A DNA stretch of 64,000 nt, taken from the NCBI RefSeq assembly GCF_028401385.1, contig NZ_JAQOMR010000001.1, positions 250,501 to 314,500 of the forward strand. Reading direction: 5' to 3'. A program made the translations under genes and the position numbers. Shown here in pieces: positions 51,591 to 61,570 of this stretch. The notes under the pieces were generated by a model. That model was given only the letters and a program-made list of their open reading frames with translations, searched no databases and was not told where the DNA came from. The DNA comes from Marinicella algicola. Its GTDB lineage: Bacteria > Pseudomonadota > Gammaproteobacteria > Xanthomonadales > Marinicellaceae. Each line of letters opens with the position of its first letter. Within the stretch, counting starts at the first letter, position 1.

Positions 51591-52565
51591 CTAGACGACA
51601 TCGGAGGAGCGCAGCCGGCATTTTTCGGCGGTCTCCGACGTTTCGATCTGCAGCGTTGTGTGGCCGATCTCAAAGGTGTGGTGCAGCTCGTCGGGTAGGG
51701 TGGAAAGCAGGTTACGATTGTGGCTTTCGGCACAGACGATATGGGCGGTCAGCGCCGTCTCCGTGGTGCTCAAGGCCCAGATATGGAGATCGTGCACCTC
51801 CTCTACACCGTCAGTGTTTTCCATGTGACGGCGAACTTGCTCGATATCGATACCGGCCGGAACTGCGTCCATTGCGAGCCGCACTGAGTCGCGCAACAGG
51901 CTCCACGTTCCCACCAGAATGACGGCCCCGATGACGAGGCTGACAGCCGGGTCGATCCAGTCCCAGCCGGTCCAGCCAATCACAAGCGCGGCTATGATGA
52001 CGCCGACAGTGACGGCGGCATCGGCGGCCATATGGAGGTAGGCCCCGCGAATATTGATATCGGATTTCCGCCCGGAGGCAAACAGCCAGGCGGTGAAGCC
52101 GTTAACCAGCACCCCGGCAAGCGCCACCCAGATGACGATGCCGGTTTCGATCGGCTCCGGGGTGCGGAAGCGGCCGATTGCCTCCCAGCTAATAGCGCCG
52201 ACGGCCACGATCAGGATGATGGCATTGGCAAGCGACGCCAGGATCGGTGCGCGTTTGAAACCATAGGTGCGGATGCCGCCGGGCGGCTTTGCTGCCAGCC
52301 AGATTGCACCCCAGGCAAGAACGAGGCCCAACACATCGGAAAGATTGTGACCGGCATCGGCAAGAAGCGCCAGAGATCCGGTGATAACCCCGAAGATTGC
52401 CTCCAGCACCACATAGATAATATTGAGGCTGATGCCGATGGCAAAGGCGCGGCCAAAACTCTTCGGCGCATGAGAATGTCCATGACCGCCGTGCCCGTGC
52501 CCGCCGTGCCCGTGAGCGCCATGCCCATGACCGCCGGGGCTGTGCCCGTGATGATGCTCCAACAT
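51591..52565 (-). CDS. Cation diffusion facilitator (CzcD/ZitB-like) with His-rich N-terminus
   Basis: Inner-membrane metal/proton antiporter of 324 residues, intact. Six membrane segments; metal sites are in LLADAGHNLSD and HMAADAAV (HxxxD). The first 33 residues are nearly all His and Gly (HGHGGHGHGGHGHSH), a metal-binding extension of zinc exporters. The C-terminal cytoplasmic domain contains VEEVHDLHIWALS. Zinc is the most probable substrate; cadmium, cobalt or nickel cannot be excluded. Confidence 0.93.
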   Translation of the reverse strand: MLEHHHGHSPGGHGHGAHGHGGHGHGGHGHSHAPKSFGRAFAIGISLNIIYVVLEAIFGVITGSLALLADAGHNLSDVLGLVLAWGAIWLAAKPPGGIRTYGFKRAPILASLANAIILIVAVGAISWEAIGRFRTPEPIETGIVIWVALAGVLVNGFTAWLFASGRKSDINIRGAYLHMAADAAVTVGVIIAALVIGWTGWDWIDPAVSLVIGAVILVGTWSLLRDSVRLAMDAVPAGIDIEQVRRHMENTDGVEEVHDLHIWALSTTETALTAHIVCAESHNRNLLSTLPDELHHTFEIGHTTLQIETSETAEKCRLRSSDVV

Positions 52566-52666
52566 TGCTTGCCTCCATCGTTAAGATGAAACCAGTGTAG
52601 AAGCTATAGCGGGGTGAGGTTCAAGAGGGCCGGGCAGCGAAAAGAGCGCCGGACCGTTCGAAATCC

Positions 52667-53185
52667 CTACTTCTTCGTCTTGCCCACGCCCCAGAGTGCG
52701 ATGGCAGCAATAATGACGCTGACGACCACGTTCCAGCCGGCAAAGGACAGGCCCAGTACACGCAGTGCAGCCTCGTCGCATTTTGGCCCTGTTACCCGGT
52801 TGAGGTCTGCCAGAAGTGAGCTGGCATTCGTCGTCATGCCGGAAAGCGAGCCAGAGCAATCTGCCGGTCCGGCCCACCAGTGCCATTCGACACCGGAATG
52901 GTAGACGCCCATGATCATGCCCCAGATCATCAGGCCGGCGATGACGAGAAGGGCGAGCTTGCCGACGAGGCGCGGCAGAAAGCCGAAGCGCCAGGCCAGA
53001 AGCCCGACAATGCCGACAGGGACTCCGATATAATAAGGCTTACGCTCCAGAAGGCACAGATGGCAGGGGATGTAGCCGCCGATATACTCGAAGCCGAGAG
53101 CCGAGAGGACCGAAACGGCCATGCCAAGGGTCACCAGAACAAGACTGATGACAAGGCGGTTATCTGTGATGAAGCGCGGGAGCAT
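52667..53185 (-). CDS. dsbB: Disulfide bond formation protein DsbB
   Basis: Inner-membrane oxidase that passes electrons from DsbA to quinone. About 172 residues, four membrane segments. The first redox pair is in GGYIPCHLCLLERKPYY and the second pair is formed by cysteines in GPADCSGS and TGPKCDEA. ATG 53185 has AGGTG upstream; an ATG at 53203 overlaps the previous gene's end. Forms a leftward pair with the YqaA-like gene. Confidence 0.93.
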   Translation of the reverse strand: MLPRFITDNRLVISLVLVTLGMAVSVLSALGFEYIGGYIPCHLCLLERKPYYIGVPVGIVGLLAWRFGFLPRLVGKLALLVIAGLMIWGMIMGVYHSGVEWHWWAGPADCSGSLSGMTTNASSLLADLNRVTGPKCDEAALRVLGLSFAGWNVVVSVIIAAIALWGVGKTKK

Positions 53186-53192
53186 GGGGCAC

Positions 53193-53781
53193 CTAGAAGA
53201 CATATTTGACGAGATAGAATCCGCCGAAGAGAAGAACGACGAAAACGGTGAAGAGGATACCGAGATATTTCTCGATGAAATCGCGGATCGGCACGCCGTA
53301 GCGGTTAAGCAGGAAGGCGATCAGAAAAAGCGGAACGAGCGGCCGATCACGCTGACCAGCAGGAAGATGCCAAAGTTCAGTCCGGTGGCGCCGGAGAAAA
53401 TCGTCAGCACCTTGTAGGGAAGGGGGTGATCGCGGCAAGCAGCACGCCCCAACCGCCCCAGGTGTTGTACCATTCGGCGATTTGGTCGAAAGAGTGTTCC
53501 TTGCCGTAAAAGGCGAGGATCGGTTGGCCGATGGCCTCAAACAGGAACATGCCGATCAGATAGCCGCCGATCGCGCCGAGAAGTGAGGCGATCGTGCAGA
53601 TAAAGGCAATACGGACCCATTTGAGCGGCTTGGCGATGACCATCGGGATCATCAGCACGTCCGGCGGGATAGGAAAGAAGGAGCTTTCGGCAAAAGACAC
53701 AGCGAACAGCGCGCGTTCTGCGTGGCGCGTCGCGGCAAGGGAGAGGGTCCAGTTGTAAAGGCGGCGCAACATCAGGGTCAT
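53193..53781 (-). CDS. YqaA/DedA-like membrane protein, one frameshift
   Basis: SNARE-associated/DedA superfamily protein of about 196 residues. MLRRLYNWTLSLAATRHAERAL, AVSFAESSFFPIPPDVLMIP and GAIGGYLIG are family landmarks. A base is lost near 53425, after LLAAITPFP, where the conserved PYKVLTI follows in the next frame. Relatives are lipid scramblase or flippase-like proteins. Upstream of dsbB and probably cotranscribed. Confidence 0.88.
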
Positions 53782-53962
53782 CCAGAAGTGATTGGCGAAA
53801 AGGATTTAGAATATTGCCGGAGGATGGTAAATCCTGCGCCCCTTGTCCATTCATCACTACGCCGTGAGCGTGATTTTTAGCATGATCGGGATCAAAATCC
53901 CGGTTGACGCACCGGCCGATCTTCGTATAGTTCGCCCGATCCGGCCTTCAGCTAGGCGGGTG

Positions 53963-54047
53963 GCCCCTTTGGCGGAACTGGTAGACGCGCCTGACTCAAA
54001 ATCAGGTTCCGAAAGGAGTGCTGGTTCGATTCCGGCAAGGGGCACCA
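53963..54047 (+). tRNA. tRNA-Leu (anticodon CAA)
   Basis: 85-base tRNA with long variable arm: acceptor GCCCCTT/AAGGGGC, anticodon stem CCTGA/TCAGG around loop CTCAAAA, T-arm with GGTTCGATTCC and encoded CCA (54045-54047). Its 3' end serves as the attachment site of the small element to the right. Confidence 0.95.
54032..54047 (+). repeat. attL: 3' end of tRNA-Leu
   Basis: CCGGCAAGGGGCACCA, identical to 56283-56298 and located in the T-arm/acceptor part of the tRNA, the usual target of tyrosine-integrase elements. Confidence 0.8.
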
Positions 54048-54225
54048 TAACTTCACTTGATTCCTCAATTATTTCAATGGTAACAGGCTTTTAGGAACTG
54101 TCCCGGTACGCTTTAAGGTACGTCGGGAGTACGTTTTGAGGCTTGTTTTGAAGTATGTTCGGAAAACCAACGCGGGAACTTGGCAGTATCGCCGGATTGT
54201 TCCTAAAGACATTAGGCAGTCCCTA

Positions 54226-55070
54226 GGCTCAGGACCTATTAAATCACTTGCGACGTTCTCTTCGTTTTGATTCATTGGACTCGAATGGAGAACCGCAATG
54301 AGTGATTTTCCGCTGCTGTCGCAGGCGCAGATGCGCCGGATTGAACCTTATTTCCCGCTGTCCCACGGTGTGCCTCGTGTTGATGATCGGCTGATCGTGA
54401 GCGGCATTGTCTTTGTCTTGCGCAATGGTTTGCGATGGCGCGATGCGCCGAAGGAATATGGACCGCACAAGACGATCTATAATCGCTTCATCCGCTGGAG
54501 CAGGCTTGGTGTGTTCAACAGGATTTTCGCTGAATTGGCGGCCGAATGCGGTGAGCCGGAACAGTTGATGATCGACGCCACGCATTTGAAAGCACATCGC
54601 ACCGCAGCCAGTCTGCTAAAAAGGGGATGTTCCCAGACGTATCGGGCGCACCAAAGGCGGCCTGAACTCCAAGCTGCATGCGGTTTGCGATGGCCATGGC
54701 CGACCACTGATCATGCTGTTGAGCGAAGGGCAGACGAGCGACTACAAAGGTGCTGCCCGAATGATAGAATCCTTTCCCAAAGCAAAGACGTTACTGGCCG
54801 ACAAAGGCTACGATGCCGACTGGTTTCGAGAGGCCTTGGCGGAGCGCAAAATCAAGGCCTGCATTCCATCGAGGGCGAACAGAAAGGTCCCAATAGCGCA
54901 TGACCGCAAGCTCTACCAAAAGCGTCATAAAATCGAGAACATGTTTGGCAGGCTCAAGGACTGGCGCCGAATTCACACCCGATACGACCGTTGTGCACAC
55001 ACTTTCTTCTCAAGCATATGCATCGCTGCTGCTGTTATCTTCTGGCTATGATTTTAACGAGTCCTGAGCC
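54226..55070 (+). mobile_element. IS5-family element, IS427-like (IS-A)
   Basis: 845 bases. Terminal inverted repeats share GGCTCAGGAC (54226-54235; complement at 55061-55070) and the flanks carry TA on both sides (54224-54225, 55071-55072), fitting the 2-bp duplication of this group. It carries one split transposase gene. Confidence 0.85.
54298..55051 (+). CDS. IS5-family transposase, two-frame
   Basis: The first frame begins MSDFPLLSQAQMRRIEPYFP and includes GLRWRDAPKEYGPHKTIYNRF and LMIDATHLKAHRTAASL with a DDE-type Asp. The second frame includes DKGYDADWFREAL and KRHKIENMFGRLKDWRR, with the terminal Glu region. They join near 54620 at aaaaagggg. The shift there is the equivalent of two lost bases (A6 and G5 runs) or one programmed +1 step; many relatives use programmed frameshifting, so activity is possible. 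Confidence 0.85.
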
Positions 55071-55206
55071 TAGGTCAGCGTGAATATCGTAGGGTGTTGG
55101 GTGAGACTGAAGCTGAGGCTGCCCGCAAATACTCTCAGGCACATGATGGTTTTGAACGCTTGGTAAAGCATGCGCGGCAAGCCTTGGCTGTTTCCTTGCA
55201 ACCTAA

Positions 55207-56136
55207 GAGCCCGATTTAAAAGTTGTTGAGTGATATCAGAAGGATGTGATTCAACCACCTCTGCCAAGAACGTGGAGGATTGCATGCCCTGGACTGATAT
55301 CACCCGCCTGCAGCATAACCGCGATCGCCTTCGCTATCCAACCGATTTGACGGATCGTGAGTGGGCTGTAATTGCTCCACTGATACCGCTGGCCAAGCCC
55401 GGTGGGCGGCCACGGAAAACGAATATGAGGGAAGTGGTGAACGCGATCCTTTATATTGCGGGCAGCGGCAGTCAATGGCGGGCTCTGCCGAAGGACTTCC
55501 CTCCGGTCTCCACGGTGCGAGGCTATTTCTATGGCTGGCGCGACATCGGCCTTTGGCAGACCATCAATCATCTGCTCGTCTGCGCTACGCGCGAACTGGA
55601 GGGGCGCGAGGCCTCGCCCACAGCCGGTGTCATCGACAGCCAGAGTGTCAAGACCACCGAAAGCGGCGGGGTTTCGGGCTACGACGCCGGCAAGAAGATC
55701 AAGGGCCGCAAGCGCCACATCATCACCGATACGATCGGGCTGATGCTGTTCGTGCTTGTCCATGCTGCCGATATCCAGGACCGCGACGGTGCGCCCGATG
55801 TCCTGAAAGCCATCCGCTACCGTTTCCCTGGTTGCGCCATGTCTTCGCAGATGGCGGCTATGCCGGGCAGAAGTTGCGAAAAGCGCTGCGCGGATGCGGC
55901 CAATGGAACCTTGAAATCATCAAGCGCTCCGACATAGCGAAAGGCTTTGAGGTTCTGCCCCGCCGATGGGTGGTGGAGCGCACCTTCGGCTGGTTCGGAC
56001 GATGCCGTCTGTTGGCCAAAGATTGGGAAAAGTCCATCGCAAGCGCCACAGCATGGGTCAACATCGCCAGCATCAGGGTGATGACCAGACGCCTCGCACG
56101 ATATTGTTTCCCATCATGAACTTTTGAATCCGGCTC
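55207..56136 (+). mobile_element. IS5-family element, IS1031-like (IS-B)
   Basis: 930 bases. Left end GAGCCCGATTTAAAAGTT and the complement of the right end, GAGCCGGATTCAAAAGTT, match at 16 of 18 positions. The flanks are TAA (55204-55206) and TGA (56137-56139): both fit the TNA target of the group but are not identical, so one flank may have changed. Confidence 0.85.
55284..56119 (+). CDS. IS5-family transposase, one frameshift
   Basis: About 278 residues after repair near 55830. It starts MPWTDITRLQHNRDRLRYP, has LTDREWAVIAPLIP, GVIDSQSVKTTESGG (catalytic Asp), GKKIKGRKRHI, then HVFADGGYAGQKL (second Asp) and RWVVERTFGWFGRCRLL with the catalytic Glu. The break is of the same single-base type as in housekeeping genes, so the element could be active. 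Confidence 0.88.
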
Positions 56137-56444
56137 TGAATATTCGGCAGGCTCTTGTGGTACACTTCTGGGCGCTATAAGATACACATTAAATTTAGTA
56201 AGTGACTGGGGTCTTCCGTATAAGGCAATGTTATTTATATGAAATATTCGGTTCGATGATGGCTGTTTTTTAGCCGGATCAACCGGCAAGGGGCACCAAT
56301 TTTCTTACTATTGTTTTTTAGTAACACCCTGATTTTTAATCAAAAATTATCAGTTTCGCTATGGGGCTATTGCTTTAGCGACCGTTTATGTGCCGCAAAT
56401 TGGGTAACGAGCGCTATGCGAACGACTGTTCCGTCTCAACGCCT
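56137..56444. other. Short AT-rich stretch holding attR
   Basis: Possible remainder of the integrase after IS-B (EYSAGSCGTLLGAIRY in the first bases, not confirmed), then attR at 56283-56298 and AT-rich sequence up to the IS3 remnant. No gene recognised. Confidence 0.4.
56283..56298 (+). repeat. attR copy of the tRNA-Leu 3' end
   Basis: CCGGCAAGGGGCACCA, exact copy of 54032-54047, without the rest of a tRNA around it. Confidence 0.8.
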
Positions 56445-56811
56445 TTGAGACAGAAGTCCGGGCAGCAGAAGTCGAGCGCAGACAAGGCGATCAAGGATAT
56501 CCGCCGTGCCACACGTAAATCCTATTCGGCTGAAGAAAAGATCCGTATCGTGCTGGAAGGCCTGCGTGGCGAAGACAGTATCGCCGCGCTCTGCCACCGC
56601 GAGGGTATCGCCGAAAGCATGTACTACACCTGGTCGAAGGAGTTTCTGGAGGCCGGCAAGCGGCGCCTGGCCGGTGATACGGCACGGGCCGCGACCACGG
56701 ATGAGGTGCAGACGTTGCGCCGTGAAGCGCGCGATCTGAAAGAGGTCGTGGCCGAGCAGACACTGGAGCTGCGCCTGCTCAAAAAGCATGATAGCGGATG
56801 GGGGCGTTTGA
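56445..56811 (+). pseudogene. IS3-family orfA remnant
   Basis: Encodes the helix-turn-helix OrfA of an IS3-family element: KSSADKAIKDIRRATRKSYS, AEEKIRIVLEGLRGEDSIAAL, YYTWSKEFLEAGKRRLAGD and a leucine-zipper-like end LKEVVAEQTLELRLLKK. After one base restored near 56786 it ends SMIADGGV. OrfB, which holds the DDE catalytic domain, is absent: the next gene on the right, kefB-like, ends only 25 bases away. TTG 56445 fits the family start; an ATG at 56388 is open upstream. Confidence 0.8.
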
Positions 56812-56836
56812 ACTGTTTGAGCGAAAGCGACGATGA

Positions 56837-58643
56837 TCAGGCCATGTCCTTGCCGGTAACTTTTACTGTTGGGTCAAATCGGTTGCGCTTGGGCCGCATC
56901 AGCGGCTCTGGGCTGACGGGATGGGTATGCAGCATGTCGGAGCCGGCCATAATGCCCTCGACGGCCTGTATCTCCAGTCGTTTGGCATCGCGCTTGCGAA
57001 TATCATCGGTGATTGCGCTGGCCTCTTCCTCACTGGTGCCCAGCGCAATCAGTGTTTCCTTTCCGAACATAAGGCCGGATTCCAGCGTCTCGCGCAGCTC
57101 GTATTCCACCCCACGCTGGCGCAGCGCCAGCGTATGGCCCCGGTCATAGGATCGGGCGTAGATGTGCGCGCGGGGAAATGTTCCTGCACGACATCGATCA
57201 CGCGATCGGTGATCTCGCGTTTCTGGGTACAGACCGCAACGACCTTGGCCTTCTCGATACCGGCGGCAACCAGCACTTCCTTGCGGGTGCCGTCACCGAA
57301 ATAGATATGAAAACCAAAGGCCGAGGCCTGACGGATACGCTCGGCCGAATAGTCGATGATGGTGACATCGCGGCCGCTTGCGAGCAGGATCTGCGCCGCA
57401 ATCTGGCCGAAGCGCGAAAACCCGACCATCAGCACATCGGCATCGGCGCCGTCAAAATCTTCTTCAAGCTCTTCATGCCCTTCATGCCGGGTCGTCAGTC
57501 GCTCTGCGATGCGAACGGTGATTGGGGTCGTGACCATGGAGAGTGTGACCACCGCAATCAGGACCGAGGCCGTGGCATTGGAAAATACGCCTGCCGCCGC
57601 TGCCGTGGAAAACATCACGAAACCGAATTCACCGCCCTGTGGCAAAAGGGCGGCAATCCGCAATGCATCATCATGAGGCGAGCCGGATATGCGGCAAACA
57701 CCGTAGATCACCGCAGCCTTGACGGCGATGAGCACCGGCACGGCGATGATGATGAGCAGGAGGTTTTCGTAGACCACCTTGAGCTCAAGTGACAGACCGA
57801 CAGCGATAAAGAAGATTGAGAGGAAGACGCCTCGAAATGGCTCGATATCGGCTTCCAGTTCGTGGCGATAGGAGGATTCCGCCAGCATCACACCTGCCAG
57901 AAATGCGCCCATCGCCATGGACAGGCCGACCATCTGCATGGCCATCGCCGAGCCTATGACGAGGAAGAGTGCGGCCACGATCATGACTTCACGCGCACCC
58001 GTCGCGGCGATGATCTGGAACACCGGCGTCAGGACGTAGCGCCCGGCGGCGATCATCAGCGCGATGACCAGCAGTGCAAGTGCGGCACTCGTCATCATGT
58101 CGCCGGCGCTCGCTTCCTCGGCTCCCCTCCGAGAATGCTCACAAGGGCGAGAAGCGGGACGATTGCGATATCCTGAAACAGCAGCATCGAAAATGATCGT
58201 TGGCCGTAGCGGGTGTTGACGTCGCCGCTGTCGTCAAGGATCTGCATGGCAAAGGCTGTGGATGACAGGGCAAGGCCGAAGCCGGCGATCACTGCCGCGC
58301 TCCAGTTGCCTGCGCCGCCGAGATAGGCAAGTGGCACTAGGATGGCGCCGGTGACCACCACCTGGGCCAGGCCCAAGCCAAAAATATCCTTGCGCATGGT
58401 CCACAAACGGGCGGGTTTCAATTCCAGTCCAATCATGAACAACAGGAACACGATACCAAGTTCGGCGACGTGGAGAACCTCCTCGCCATTGGTGATGCGC
58501 TGCAGAACCGGGCCGATGATGACGCCGCCAGCCAAGTAGCCAAGAACCGTGCCGAGCCCCAATCGCTTGAAGATCGGCGCGGCTATGGTCGCTGCGCCAA
58601 GCATCCAGACGGTTTCGGCGAACAGGCTCTGCGAAGTTGCCAT
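56837..58643 (-). CDS. CPA2 monovalent cation:proton antiporter (KefB-like), two frameshifts
   Basis: About 602 residues. MATSQSLFAETVWMLGAATI starts at 58643. Twelve or so membrane segments of a Na/H exchanger domain (LAELGIVFLLFMIGLEL region, LLFQDIAIVPLLALV), then a TrkA-N/RCK domain (VLMVGFSRFGQIAAQILLAS). A Gly-rich nucleotide site and acidic linker EGHEELEEDFDGADAD lie between them. Bases lost near 58120 and 57170. Probably potassium efflux gated by ligand; a glutathione link as in E. coli KefB is not shown. The 3' end lies close to the IS3 remnant but the C-terminus looks complete. Confidence 0.88.
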
Positions 58644-58740
58644 ATGGTGGCCCCTTAATGAGAAGAAAACGGATGGCCCGGGTGAACGGTACTTGATGAG
58701 ATGCAAAGTGAACAATAAATGGTAGTCCAAGGAAAGGCCA

Positions 58741-60090
58741 ATGCCCATGTCAGCGAATAAAGATTCCGATCGATTGATCGAAAGCGCGGCTCGCATCATC
58801 GAGGTTGCGAAGCGCAAGGGCGCCGATGCAGCCGACGTGGTTGTCTCCGAAGGCGTCTCTAACAGTGTTTCGGTGCGCGATGGCGCGCGCGAAAGTGCCC
58901 AGGCTTCCGAGAACCGGGGCTTCTCTCTGCGTGTTTTTCCGGCGCCAAGGTGGCAAGCGTTTCAACCAATACCGATGATGATGTGGAAAGCCTTGTGGAT
59001 CGCGCGCTTGCGATGGCACGCGTATCGCCCGAGGATCCGTTTGCGAGCCTAGCCCACAGGGACCGGCTGTCTCGCAATGTGCCCGACCTCGATCTCTACG
59101 ACGAGACTGAGATTTCCACCGAGATCCTTGCCAGGCGTGCGATGGCCGCCGAGCAGTCCGCGCTGTCGGTGGCTGGTGTGACGAAAAGCTCTGGTGCCGG
59201 TGCCTCGCGCGGCGAAATCGGCTTTGCGCTCGTGACATCTGACGGGTTCGCAGGCGGCTATCGCCGTTCTTACTCGTCGATCTCGGTTTCGGTCGTGGCG
59301 GGTGAGGGCAGCAGCATGCAGCGCGACCATGATTCCGACGCGCGATCGCATGACAGCGATTTGCGTGGGCCGGAAGAGATTGGTCGCGAAGCCGGTGAGC
59401 GTGCGGTAGCGCGGCTTTCTCCGCGCCAGCTGGAAACCCGCAGGGGCGCTTCTGTTCTTTTCGAGGCAAGGCAGGCGCGAAGCCTGGTCGGTCATCTCGC
59501 CGGCGCAATTTCCGGCTCGGCGGTGGCCCGCAAGACCAGTTTCCTGCGCGATCAGCTCGGAAAACAGGTGCTCAAGGCCGGTATAGACCTTGTCGACGAG
59601 CCGGCTATTCTGCGTGGAGCAGGCTCCCAACCTTTCGATGGAGAGGGTGTCGAAAGCCACAGGCTGAGCATGATCGAAGACGGTGTGCTGCAACAGTGGT
59701 TCCTGTCGACCGCGCTTGGTCGCGAGCTTGGCTTCGACACCAACGGGCGCGGCCGCCGTTCAGGCAATTCGCTTTCGGCATCGCCGACCAATCTAAGCCT
59801 TGAGCCGGGCGACAAGTCGCCTGAGGAACTGATCAGGAGATGGGAAACGGCCTTTACGTGACTGAGCTCATCGGCCACGGCGTAAATATGGTGACGGGTG
59901 AATACTCCGCGGGGCGAGCGGCTTCTGGATCGAAAACGGCGAGATCGCCTATCCGGTGGCGCAGGTGACGATTGCCGGAAACCTGAAGGACATGTTCATG
60001 GCGATGACGCCTGCGAGCGACCTGGACCGGCTCTACTCGATCGCCGCTCCGACTATTCTGGTCGAAGGTCTGACGCTTGCCGGGCGCTAG
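58741..60090 (+). CDS. pmbA: TldD/PmbA family metalloprotease, PmbA subunit, three frameshifts
   Basis: About 450 residues after repair. PmbA (TldE) pairs with TldD to degrade or mature small modified peptides. RKGADAADVVVSEGVSNSVSVR is the N-terminal fold; later GEIGFALVTSDGFAGGYRRS, VLFEARQARSLVGHL and the C-terminal IAYPVAQVTIAGNLKDMFM. Base losses near 58942, 59842 and 59915. The start at 58741 gives MPMSANKDS; a second ATG lies six bases in. Confidence 0.88.
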
Positions 60091-60187
60091 CCTCCCAATT
60101 TCGTGTGCGGGCCTGAACCGGGCCAAAACTATAATCGTGTGAATGCGGCCGGGCAGGCCGTTTCACCGGAACCGCCTGGAAAGGCAG

Positions 60188-61017
60188 ATGCGATTGACCG
60201 AATACGAGACCGCCAGCGAAGACTGGTCTGCCGATCTTGCGCTTATTGAGTCAGCCGCGCGCGAGGCGGGGAGCTGGCGCTTTCCCATTTCGGTCAGGAC
60301 CCCGAAGTCTGGTGGAAAAACGACGGGCAATCGCCGGTGAGTGCTGCTGACTACGCCGCCAACGAATGTCTCGAGTCCATTCTGATGGATGCGCGTCCGG
60401 ACTATGGCTGGCTTTCCGAGGAAAGCCGCGATGATCTCAGGCGGCTTGAGACGCCGTGTGCGTTTGTGGTTGACCCGATCGACGGCACGCGCGGCTTTCT
60501 CGGCGGTCACAAGAGCTGGGTCGTCAGCGTCGCCGTGGTCAGCCAAAACCGTCCGGTGGCCGGTGTTCTGGTGGCGCCGGCGCTCGGGGATATATATTCG
60601 GCATACAAGGGCGGTCCGGCGCTTTTGAACGGTGCGCCGATCGTGACATCGATCGCTGATGGTGAGGCCGATGACACCGCGCTTGAACTGTGCCTTCCGG
60701 CCAGTCTTGCCGACCGGTTTGAACCGGCCTTTCTCGAACGTTTGCGGCGGGCATCCTATATCCCTTCGCTGGCCTATCGGCTGGCTCTGGTCGCAGAGGG
60801 GCGGCTGGACGGTACGCTTGTCAGGCCGAACTCGCACGACTGGGATCTGGCAGCGGCAGATATTATTCTTTCGGCCGCTGGCGCGTCGCTCGTTGATGTG
60901 CAAGGTCAGCCGCTGTCCTACAATCGCGCCAGCGTGCGTCACGGTACTCTATTTGCGGGTAATTCCGGGCTGGTCGGCACGTTGTTGCGGCAATTCGGCC
61001 CGCTTCCTCAATCTTGA
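60188..61017 (+). CDS. Inositol monophosphatase family, CysQ-like 3'(2'),5'-bisphosphate nucleotidase, one frameshift
   Basis: About 276 residues. The metal motif FVVDPIDGTRGFLGG and the C-terminal WDLAAADIILSAAGASLVD define the family; EESRDD is the first acidic site. A base lost near 60272 in gcggggagct separates MRLTEYETASEDWSADL from LALSHFGQDPEVWWKNDGQS after repair. Likely acts on PAP/PAPS or inositol phosphate. It follows pmbA on the same strand. Confidence 0.88.
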
Positions 61018-61084
61018 CAAGCCCCGGTAAACCCGGGAAACCATGATCGCTCAAATTGAGACCAACGGAACATGAGGTTCAGAA

Positions 61085-61318
61085 ATGGCTGACACGGTCG
61101 AAAACAAGCAACTTCTTCACCTCGTCTTCGGTGGCGAGCTGGAAAGTCTGAAAAGCGTCCGCTTCACCGATCTCGATGCGCTCGATATCGTCGGTATCTA
61201 TCCCAATTATGCAACCGCGCATGCCGCCTGGAAATCAAGGGCGCAGCAGACTGTTGATAACGCCCATATGCGTTATTTCATCGTGCACCTGCACAGGCTT
61301 CTCGACCCCGAGCAGTGA
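61085..61318 (+). CDS. DUF4170 domain protein
   Basis: 77 residues, intact. LHLVFGGELESLKSVRFTDL and YFIVHLHRLLDPEQ are typical of this small alphaproteobacterial family, which nearly always lies before waaA; function unknown. Confidence 0.88.
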   Translation: MADTVENKQLLHLVFGGELESLKSVRFTDLDALDIVGIYPNYATAHAAWKSRAQQTVDNAHMRYFIVHLHRLLDPEQ

Positions 61319-61570
61319 TGCTCATTTCGTCGGTATCCATGTTTTCGCCGCATGATTCTGTATCATTAAATTTGCGAACATTTCGAGTATTCAATTTTCG
61401 AATAAAACCATTTGGTGTTATGCGAAAAAATATTCGGAAAAGATGCAACGACTTCATTATTGGCGTGGTTCGATTTCCCGCTTGATGATACTTCTATGAA
61501 CATGTGATTCGCGTTTTGGTAGCGGTGTTGCTGCCGGTCCTAGCTCAAGAACGGGGATGCGGACGGAATT

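Larger units (their letters stand above)
54136..55206 (+). pseudogene. Integrase N-terminal fragment interrupted by an IS5-family element
   Basis: The first part (54136-54225) encodes KYVRKTNAGTWQYRRIVPKDI then RQSL, the N-terminus of a tRNA-targeting tyrosine integrase (the YRRIVPKDIR pattern). Precise removal of the IS at 54226-55070 with one TA copy rejoins it in frame as SLGQREYRRVLGETEAEAARK and on to SLQPK (55071-55206), where the next IS begins. The catalytic domain is missing. Confidence 0.65.
54032..56298 (+). mobile_element. Decayed integrative element at tRNA-Leu
   Basis: About 2.3 kb bounded by 16-bp direct repeats of the tRNA 3' end. Between them are an integrase fragment and two IS5-family elements, with no cargo gene. 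It is best read as the left-end relic of a larger genomic island whose interior has been lost. Confidence 0.7.

Noticed and set aside
54298-55051. Transposase of IS-A as a dead pseudogene
   Set aside because: The frame change could be programmed frameshifting or the same base-loss error seen elsewhere; ends and target duplication are intact.
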